From Pseudomonadota bacterium (lineage in GTDB: Bacteria; Pseudomonadota; Alphaproteobacteria; Acetobacterales; Acetobacteraceae): a stretch of DNA of 5,209 nucleotides. Made by a program: the position numbers and the translations under genes. Of the stretch, positions 1 through 3,639 are shown one piece after another (within the stretch, counting starts at the first letter, position 1; the number at the start of each line of letters is the position of its first letter). The stretch lies in NCBI GenBank assembly GCA_021808985.1, contig JAKBAQ010000197.1, forward strand, positions 1 through 5,209, written 5' to 3'. Under the pieces are notes generated by a model. That model saw only the letters and a list, made by a program, of their open reading frames with translations. It did no database searches and had not been told where the DNA came from.

Positions 1-651
1 GCTGAAAGCCGGCGCGCGGCGGAAGGCCGGCAGCGGGCGGGCCGTGCAGTCGAACGCCCGCACGGTTACAAAACCGGTGCCCACCGCCTCGGCGCTGACC
101 GCCCGGCCAAGCCCCGCCGGCTCATCGCCCTCAGCCAGAACGGCAACGACACGCCCGCCCGGCGCCAGCTGAGCCGCGAAATTTTCAGGAATTTCGGGAA
201 CCGCGCCCTCGATGACAATCGCGTCATAAGGGCCGCCGGCCGGATAACCGGCCACCAGCGGGCCGCGCACCGATTCGACCTGCGGCGCATATTGCGCCAG
301 CGCCCCGTTTTGCAGCCGCGCCTCTTCCTCGAGCGCGACAACCCGCGCGCCGCAGGCGGCCAGAATCGCGGCCAGATAGCCGCTGCCCGCCCCCACCACC
401 AGCACTTCCGCCGGCCGGCTCGCCAGCGCGAGCTGCGCCAGCCGCGCGGTGAGCAGCGGCGCGGCCAGGAAGCGCCCCTGGCCCAGATCAATGTCCATAT
501 CGGCATAGGCCAGCACCCCAGCCGGGGCGAATGCCTCGCGCGGCAGGCCGCGCATGGCCTCTATCACCCTCTGGTCGCTCACCTGATTCGGCCTGACCTG
601 ACCGTCCACCATCTTGTTTCTCGCGATATCCTGGGTGGCTGGCTCCGTCAT
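1..651 (-). CDS. pcm: Protein-L-isoaspartate O-methyltransferase family protein (C-terminus cut by window edge)
   Basis: Read leftward from an ATG at 651, the frame stays open for 217 codons to the window edge. Family enzymes methylate isoaspartyl residues in aged proteins using S-adenosylmethionine, in the cytoplasm. Visible landmarks: N-terminal ARNKMVDGQVRP (residues 10-21) and RVIEAMRGLPREAF (28-41); the SAM-binding loop VVGAGSGYLAA (85-95); acidic post-I strand VVALEEE (104-110); motif II PYDAIVIEGAVPEIP (141-155); and a closing LPAFRRAPAF (207-216), which in relatives lies at the extreme C-terminus, so only a codon or so plus the stop is probably missing. The start is supported by an AGAAGG ribosome site (657-662) five bases upstream. 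Oddity: the S/T-x-P substrate-loop motif of classical Pcm (as in SQPYIVA) is replaced by RFLAAPLLTARL (60-71). This fits the divergent alphaproteobacterial Pcm-like subfamily, so repair activity is inferred rather than shown. Family assignment is secure. Confidence 0.87.
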   Translation of the reverse strand, partial: MTEPATQDIARNKMVDGQVRPNQVSDQRVIEAMRGLPREAFAPAGVLAYADMDIDLGQGRFLAAPLLTARLAQLALASRPAEVLVVGAGSGYLAAILAACGARVVALEEEARLQNGALAQYAPQVESVRGPLVAGYPAGGPYDAIVIEGAVPEIPENFAAQLAPGGRVVAVLAEGDEPAGLGRAVSAEAVGTGFVTVRAFDCTARPLPAFRRAPAFS

Positions 652-683
652 GCAGACCTTCTCTCTCAACTGATTACGCCGCC

Positions 684-713
684 TATATAGCGGCCACGGG
701 GGGGATAACTCAA
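684..713 (-). promoter_or_regulatory. Candidate sigma-70-type promoter for the methyltransferase gene
   Basis: On the minus strand TTGAGT (713-708) and TATATA (689-684) are separated by 18 bases. This would start transcription about 26 bases ahead of the ATG at 651. Each hexamer matches the consensus at four of six positions. The spacer holds a run of seven G on the plus strand (698-704). The call rests on pattern and position only. Confidence 0.4.
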
Positions 714-718
714 CCACA

Positions 719-739
719 GCGGCGAATAAGCCGCCTTAT
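719..739. repeat. Two overlapping short inverted repeats between divergent promoters
   Basis: GCGGC (719-723) can pair with GCCGC (730-734) around a six-base loop. Alternatively ATAAG (726-730) can pair with CTTAT (735-739) around a four-base loop. The two pairings exclude each other. The element lies between the -35 boxes of the predicted leftward and rightward promoters, so it could be an operator or chance structure in GC-rich DNA. Confidence 0.25.
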
Positions 740-742
740 GGC

Positions 743-773
743 TTGACCGGAAGCGCCGCGCCGGGGATATACA
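743..773 (+). promoter_or_regulatory. Candidate promoter of tRNA-Cys
   Basis: TTGACC (743-748) is followed after 17 bases by GATATA (766-771), or after 19 bases by TATACA (768-773). Transcription would begin around 778-780, a few bases before the mature tRNA 5' end at 788. The stretch between the -10 box and the start is almost pure G+C, as is common at stable-RNA promoters under stringent control. The -35 matches consensus at five of six positions. The stringent-control reading is inference. Confidence 0.5.
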
Positions 774-783
774 GCGCCGCGCC
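752..783. repeat. Exact 11-bp direct repeat flanking the tRNA promoter -10 box
   Basis: AGCGCCGCGCC occurs at 752-762 and again, unchanged, at 773-783. The copies are 21 bases apart start to start, about two helical turns, with the AT-rich -10 region between them. The identity is read directly; any regulatory meaning is inference. Confidence 0.5.
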
Positions 784-787
784 CCAA

Positions 788-861
788 GGTCCGGTGGCAG
801 AGTGGTGATGTAGCGGACTGCAAATCCGCGTATGCCGGTTCGATTCCGGCCCGGACCTCCA
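788..861 (+). tRNA. tRNA-Cys (anticodon GCA)
   Basis: A complete 74-base tRNA with encoded CCA. The acceptor stem GGTCCGG (788-794) pairs fully with CCGGACC (851-857), followed by discriminator T858, which is typical of cysteine tRNAs, and CCA (859-861). The anticodon arm is GCGGA (813-817) with TCCGC (825-829) around a seven-base loop carrying GCA at 820-822. The T arm is GCCGG (834-838) with CCGGC (846-850) around TTCGATT. The D stem is short (GCA with TGT), and the variable loop is four bases, as in other bacterial tRNA-Cys. It delivers cysteine at UGC/UGU codons. I found no second copy of its 3' end in the window, so there is no sign of an integration site. Confidence 0.97.
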
Positions 862-868
862 GCCTCAT

Positions 869-897
869 GCAAAATGCGCCGTGCGGATAGCATTTGC
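869..897 (+). terminator. Weak hairpin after tRNA-Cys, possible processing or termination structure
   Basis: GCAAAATGC (869-877) can pair with GCATTTGC (890-897) with one bulged A and a 12-base loop. It lies just downstream of the tRNA and upstream of the pilin start. No T-tract follows, so it is not a classical intrinsic terminator. It may only mark the tRNA trailer, or the tRNA transcript may continue into the pilin gene. Confidence 0.22.
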
Positions 898-928
898 TAA
901 GTGGAAATTTATTCATTACCAATTTCAT

Positions 929-1138
929 ATGAAAAATTTTTCATTTTACGCTGACCGCCGTGGCGTAACCTCGATCGAATATGCGATCATCGCGGCGCTC
1001 ATCTCCGTCGTCATCATATCCTCGGTCTTCGTGCTCGGCCAAAACGTCACAGGCACGTTCAACAGCGTTGATACCGCATACACGGCCGCCACGGTCAAAG
1101 CGGCACCGGCGCCGGTGCCGGCCCCGGTGCCGGACTGA
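929..1138 (+). CDS. flp: Flp/Fap-type (class IVb) pilin, small prepilin
   Basis: Encodes 69 residues with the hallmark Flp layout. A short basic leader ends in RRG (residues 10-12); the expected prepilin peptidase (TadV/CpaA type) site follows Gly12. The mature start VTSIEYAI places Glu at +5 and Tyr at +6, and a hydrophobic helix runs to about residue 37. Flp subunits polymerise through this helix into thin adhesive pili exported by a Tad/Cpa machine. The C-terminal tail is an Ala/Pro/Val run (APAPVPAPVPD). The frame extends upstream to a GTG at 881, but the ATG at 929 gives the usual short leader and is preferred. No Shine-Dalgarno sequence is visible before either start. The leader region (about 890-950) is strikingly AT-rich against its surroundings. 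No tad/cpa genes are in the window, so it is an orphan here. Family assignment is strong; the start is moderately certain. Confidence 0.86.
   Translation: MKNFSFYADRRGVTSIEYAIIAALISVVIISSVFVLGQNVTGTFNSVDTAYTAATVKAAPAPVPAPVPD
1101..1120. repeat. Perfect 20-bp palindrome in the pilin tail, continuing into a 12-base repeat
   Basis: Bases 1101-1120 equal their own reverse complement (CGGCACCGGC followed by GCCGGTGCCG). A direct repeat overlaps it: CCGGTGCCGG at 1112-1121 and again at 1124-1133, a 12-base period that codes one Ala-Pro-Val-Pro unit. The palindrome is at least partly explained by alternating GCN and CCG codons, but it could form a hairpin near the 3' end of the pilin mRNA. Confidence 0.6.
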
Positions 1139-1179
1139 TCCAGCGCCGAACCGGCCTGTTAACCGGAATGTGAAGATGA

Positions 1180-1197
1180 TCCCGCGTGCAGGCGGGA
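1180..1197. terminator. Possible bidirectional terminator hairpin between pilin and msrA
   Basis: TCCCGC (1180-1185) pairs with GCGGGA (1192-1197) around a six-base loop in the 64-base gap between two convergent genes. No T-rich tract follows on either strand, so support comes from position and stem only. Confidence 0.33.
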
Positions 1198-1202
1198 GGA
1201 TT

Positions 1203-1757
1203 TCAAGCGGGCTTGCGCAGCCGGGATGCGAACCGCTCGCGCAATTTAACGATTTTCGGGGCGATGACGGCGTTGCAATAGCCTGAATAAGGATTGCGGG
1301 CGAAATATTGGCGATGCTCGGGCTCGGCGGGGTAGAAAACCGGCGCGGGTGAGAGTTCGGTGACGATTTTCGCCCCCCAGGTGCCGGCAGCCTCGAATTC
1401 GGCGATAATCGTCTCGGCCGCGTCCTTCTGCGCCGCGTCCATGTAAAAAATCACGGAACGGTATTGCGTGCCGATATCGGCGCCCTGCCGGTTCAGCGTC
1501 GTGGGGTCGTGCATGGTGAAGAAAACCCGCAGCAGATCCTCAAAGGAGAGAATGGCGGGATCAAAATCCACCTGCACGACCTCGGCATGCCCGGTGGCGC
1601 CGGTGCAAACCTCCTTGTAGGTCGAATTCTCAATCTGGCCGCCGGCATAGCCGGACTGCACCGCGCTGACACCAGCCAGTTGCGCAATGGCGGCCTCCAT
1701 GCACCAGAAGCAGCCCCCACCCAGGATCGCGGTTTCAGACATGACCATTCCACTCAT
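1203..1757 (-). CDS. msrA: Peptide-methionine (S)-S-oxide reductase MsrA
   Basis: Repairs the S epimer of methionine sulfoxide in proteins and free methionine, in the cytoplasm, with thioredoxin as reductant. Numbered from the ATG at 1757 (184 residues), the family signature GCFWC is at 15-19 with catalytic Cys16. The active-site residues Tyr47 (STYKEV), Glu59 (GHAEV), Asp94 and Tyr99 (GADIGTQYRS) line up with E. coli Tyr82, Glu94, Asp129 and Tyr134. The C-terminal HRQYFARNPYSGYCNAV provides one probable resolving Cys161; the second resolving Cys of E. coli MsrA is absent, a common variant. Length is normal for short bacterial MsrA. The 1757 start makes an ATGA overlap with the EVE gene stop and has a G-run (1763-1768) upstream. 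ATGs at 1748 and 1742 are alternatives, the latter giving the common MSETAILGGG start. No msrB is in the window. Confidence 0.96.
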   Translation of the reverse strand: MSGMVMSETAILGGGCFWCMEAAIAQLAGVSAVQSGYAGGQIENSTYKEVCTGATGHAEVVQVDFDPAILSFEDLLRVFFTMHDPTTLNRQGADIGTQYRSVIFYMDAAQKDAAETIIAEFEAAGTWGAKIVTELSPAPVFYPAEPEHRQYFARNPYSGYCNAVIAPKIVKLRERFASRLRKPA

Positions 1758-2167
1758 GTAATGCCCCCCAATTCGCACAATGCCGCCCAGTGTTCAACGC
1801 TCACCGGCGCCACCGAGAGGCGGGAGAGGCGAACCAGGGCCAGTTCCTTGAACCTGGGGTCCGCCTTGATGGTTGCAAGGGATACCGGGCGCGGCAGGGG
1901 GCGCACCGCTTCCATGTCAACACAGACCCAGCCGCCAGCCTCGGCCGTGGGGTCTGGGTAGGCTTCGGCCACAACCTTAACAATGCCGACAATCTCCTTG
2001 CCGATATTGGAATGATAGAAAAAGGCCAGATCCCCCTTCTTCATCGCCATCAGGTTGAGCTTGGCGCTATGGTTGCGCACGCCGGTCCACGGCTCCACGC
2101 GGTTCTGCACCTGCTGGCTCCAGGAGAAAGCATCAGGTTCGGATTTCACCAGCCAGTAGTTTGTCAT
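1754..2167 (-). CDS. EVE-domain protein (PUA-like fold, Thy28/THYN1 family)
   Basis: A 137-residue protein that is essentially one EVE domain. Characteristic features are the opening YWLVKSEPDAFSW (residues 4-16), W27-TGVRNHSA (28-35), KKGDLAFFYHSN (43-54), KEIVGIVKVVAEAYPDPT (57-74) and a C-terminal strand/helix after PRFKELALVRLSRL (104-117). EVE belongs to the PUA-like superfamily, and its aromatic pocket is thought to bind modified bases in DNA or RNA; the ligand of stand-alone bacterial members is not settled. The gene comes first in a two-gene leftward unit, its TGA overlapping the msrA ATG by four bases, which suggests translational coupling. It is divergent from ccmC across 64 bases. 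No clear Shine-Dalgarno sequence precedes the ATG. Family is confident; cellular role unknown. Confidence 0.94.
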   Translation of the reverse strand: MTNYWLVKSEPDAFSWSQQVQNRVEPWTGVRNHSAKLNLMAMKKGDLAFFYHSNIGKEIVGIVKVVAEAYPDPTAEAGGWVCVDMEAVRPLPRPVSLATIKADPRFKELALVRLSRLSVAPVSVEHWAALCELGGIT

Positions 2168-2181
2168 GACATTACTGTAAT
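2162..2181. repeat. Adjacent palindromes over the EVE gene start
   Basis: TGTCATGACA (2162-2171) is a perfect 10-base palindrome containing the EVE start codon. It shares one base with ATTACTGTAAT (2171-2181), an 11-base palindrome with a single central base. Such sites could bind a dimeric regulator of the divergent EVE/ccmC pair. The symmetry is seen directly; the role is inferred. Confidence 0.4.
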
Positions 2182-2201
2182 CGGATTCTCCGGCGCTTCA
2201 A
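2174..2201 (-). promoter_or_regulatory. Candidate leftward promoter for EVE-msrA
   Basis: On the minus strand TTGAAG (2201-2196) and TACAGT (2179-2174) are 16 bases apart. The predicted transcription start would fall at or next to the EVE ATG (2167), implying a leaderless or nearly leaderless message, consistent with the lack of a ribosome site. Both hexamers are imperfect, so this is tentative. Confidence 0.27.
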
Positions 2202-2225
2202 ATCCTCACAACACTGGCCTATTAG
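2197..2225 (+). promoter_or_regulatory. Candidate rightward promoter for the ccm operon
   Basis: TTCAAA (2197-2202) and TATTAG (2220-2225) are 17 bases apart, each matching consensus at four of six positions. Transcription would start about base 2232, the A of the ccmC ATG. Its -35 overlaps the leftward candidate -35 (2196-2201), so the two promoters could compete. Tentative. Confidence 0.3.
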
Positions 2226-2231
2226 ACGCGC

Positions 2232-3008
2232 ATGAATGAAAACGTGATAGCGACCGGTCGTATGAGCAAAACCGGGGCCTGGTTGCATTACTTCGCCAAT
2301 CCAGGGCGGTTTTTAAGGTTTGTGCGCCCTGCCCTGCCCTGGGCGGCGGCAATCTCCATCGTGGTGACCGTGGTGGGCATCATATGGGGCTACGCCTTCG
2401 CCCCGGCTGACTGGCAGCAGGGCGACGCCTCGCGGATCATGTATGTGCATGTGCCGGCGGCCTGGGTCTCCATGTCAGGCTATGCGATGCTGGCGGGCGT
2501 TTCCTTCTTCTCCATCGTCTGGCGCCACCCGCTGGCTGACCTGGCGGCCGAGGAAATCGGCCCGGTGGGGGCTGGGTTCACGTTCGTCTGCCTGGTCTCG
2601 GGCGCGCTGTGGGGCAAGCCGATGTGGGGCGCCTACTGGGTATGGGATGCGCGGCTGACATCGGTGCTCGTGCTCTTTTTTCTGTATCTGGGCCATATCG
2701 CGCTCATCCGGGCGTTCGACAACCCGGCCCACGGCCACCGCGCCGCGGCGATTTTGGCGCTGGTGGGGGTCATCAACCTGCCCATCATCGTCTTTTCCGT
2801 GCAGTGGTGGAACACGCTGCATCAGGGCAACACCATCTCATTCACCGGCAGTTCGCGCATCTATATCACCATGCTGTACCCGCTGCTGGTCTCGACCGTG
2901 GGATTTTACCTGAGCTTCCTCACCCTGGTATGCGCGCGCATGTGCGCCGCGATCATGGAACGGCGGACACGCACGCTGCTGGTGGCGGCGGCGGAGCGCG
3001 CATCATGA
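2232..3008 (+). CDS. ccmC: Heme exporter/heme-loading protein CcmC
   Basis: Integral inner-membrane protein of System I cytochrome c maturation that presents heme on its periplasmic face and attaches it to CcmE. The 258-residue sequence shows about six membrane segments (roughly 37-57, 76-96, 112-128, 143-160, 170-190, 213-235). The tryptophan-rich WWD motif WGAYWVWDARLTS is at 132-144, and the two heme-ligand histidines are His73 (RIMYVHVPAAW) and His197 (WWNTLHQG), matching E. coli His60 and His184. The N-terminus is about ten residues longer than in E. coli. An internal ATG at 2262 (MSKTGAW) is an alternative start; neither has a good Shine-Dalgarno sequence. It is first in a tight rightward operon, and its TGA overlaps the ccmD ATG by four bases. 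ccmA/ccmB, partners in many operons, are not upstream. Confidence 0.97.
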   Translation: MNENVIATGRMSKTGAWLHYFANPGRFLRFVRPALPWAAAISIVVTVVGIIWGYAFAPADWQQGDASRIMYVHVPAAWVSMSGYAMLAGVSFFSIVWRHPLADLAAEEIGPVGAGFTFVCLVSGALWGKPMWGAYWVWDARLTSVLVLFFLYLGHIALIRAFDNPAHGHRAAAILALVGVINLPIIVFSVQWWNTLHQGNTISFTGSSRIYITMLYPLLVSTVGFYLSFLTLVCARMCAAIMERRTRTLLVAAAERAS

Positions 3009-3133
3009 AATACGCGGTCTTCATTGATGGCAGCTACGGCATCACCGTGGCGTTCCTGCTCGGCATCGGCTGGCTCACCTTTGCGCGCTACCGCCGCGCC
3101 GTGCGGCGCCTGCGGGCCGTGGAAACACGCTGA
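3005..3133 (+). CDS. ccmD: Heme exporter accessory protein CcmD
   Basis: A 42-residue single-span membrane protein: short N-terminus with MKYAVFIDGSYG, membrane segment at about 11-27, then a strongly basic cytoplasmic tail (ARYRRAVRRLRAVETR). This is the usual CcmD form. CcmD stabilises the CcmC-CcmE complex and helps release heme-loaded CcmE. The family is poorly conserved, so the call relies on size, topology, the aromatic/tyrosine N-terminus and its place between ccmC and ccmE. A GGAG ribosome site (2993-2996) sits eight bases before the ATG. Its start overlaps the ccmC stop (ATGA) and its stop overlaps the ccmE start by one base (TGATG), which points to translational coupling. Confidence 0.92.
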   Translation: MKYAVFIDGSYGITVAFLLGIGWLTFARYRRAVRRLRAVETR

Positions 3134-3639
3134 TGCGCGGTGCCAAAAAGCGGCGGCTGTATCTGGTGCTGGCCATCGGCCTTTGCCTGAGCGCGGCGGT
3201 GGGGCTCTCCCTGGCCGCGTTTTCATCAACGCTGACCTTCTTCTTCTCCCCGCGCGAGGTGGTGGCGAAGCACCCGGCGCCGGGGATGAGCTTCAGGCTC
3301 GGCGGCATCGTGCAGGTGGGCACGGTGCAAACGGTGGTCAATGCTGGCACGCCGGTCACCAATTTCCGGCTCACCGATGGGCAGGCATCCATCCCCGTGG
3401 TCTATAGCGGGCTGCTGCCGGATTTGTTCCGCGAGGGGCAGGGCATCGTGGCCATCGGCGCGATGAACGCCAGCGGCCAGTTCGTAGCCTCCGAGGTGCT
3501 GGCCAAGCACGGCTCATCCTACATGCCCAAGGATGTTGAACAATCGCTGAAAAATGCCGGCAAGTGGAACCCGGCCTACGGCCCGCCGCCGCCCGCGAGC
3601 GAGTGGAATACCATGCAGGTGAAGGGGAGCGCATCGTGA
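3133..3639 (+). CDS. ccmE: Cytochrome c maturation heme chaperone CcmE
   Basis: Periplasmic heme chaperone held by one N-terminal membrane anchor: it takes heme covalently from CcmC and delivers it to CcmF. In the 168-residue product a basic cytoplasmic start (RGAKKRR) leads into the anchor at about 9-34, then an OB-fold beta-barrel (about 50-135) with FRLGGIVQVGTV and IPVVYSGLLPDLFREGQGIVA. The heme-attachment motif VLAKHGSSYMPKDV holds the covalent His126 and the ligand Tyr130, the HxxxY class (E. coli His130/Tyr134). The tail after 136 is Pro-rich and hydrophilic, as is usual. The residue pattern is intact and the length is normal. The stop overlaps the ccmF GTG by four bases. Confidence 0.97.
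   Translation: MRGAKKRRLYLVLAIGLCLSAAVGLSLAAFSSTLTFFFSPREVVAKHPAPGMSFRLGGIVQVGTVQTVVNAGTPVTNFRLTDGQASIPVVYSGLLPDLFREGQGIVAIGAMNASGQFVASEVLAKHGSSYMPKDVEQSLKNAGKWNPAYGPPPPASEWNTMQVKGSAS
3622..3629 (+). promoter_or_regulatory. Strong ribosome binding site fixing the ccmF GTG start
   Basis: AAGGGGAG lies six bases before GTG 3636 and is the best Shine-Dalgarno match in the operon. It supports a GTG start that overlaps the ccmE stop (GTGA), giving the typical CcmF N-terminus MIPELGHFALAL. Confidence 0.75.

Noticed and set aside
66..506. Minus-strand frame of 146 codons in the methyltransferase region
   Set aside because: It is Arg/Trp-rich in the wrong frame. The real methyltransferase frame runs from 651 to the edge and contains all family motifs.
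788..861. tRNA-Cys as an integration (att) site for a mobile element
   Set aside because: No integrase gene and no duplicate of the tRNA 3' end were found downstream in the window.
666..928. Two minus-strand frames across the tRNA-Cys gene
   Set aside because: They are antisense translations of tRNA-Cys and its flanks. Peptides resembling RAGIEPAYADLQSATSP are a familiar artefact of translating across tRNA genes.
881..928. Upstream GTG start extending the pilin by 16 residues
   Set aside because: It would give an abnormally long leader before the Gly cleavage site. The ATG at 929 gives the usual Flp prepilin length.
901..954. Small GTG-initiated frame of 17 codons overlapping the pilin start
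   Set aside because: Too short, no ribosome site, no recognisable features, and it overlaps the pilin in another frame.
1204..1215. CAAGC-GG-GCTTG inverted repeat at the msrA stop as a terminator
   Set aside because: The loop would be only two bases and no T-tract follows; it is partly coding sequence.
1464..1961. Plus-strand frame of 165 codons opposite msrA and the EVE gene
   Set aside because: No domain or ribosome site, and both genes on the other strand are clearly recognised families.
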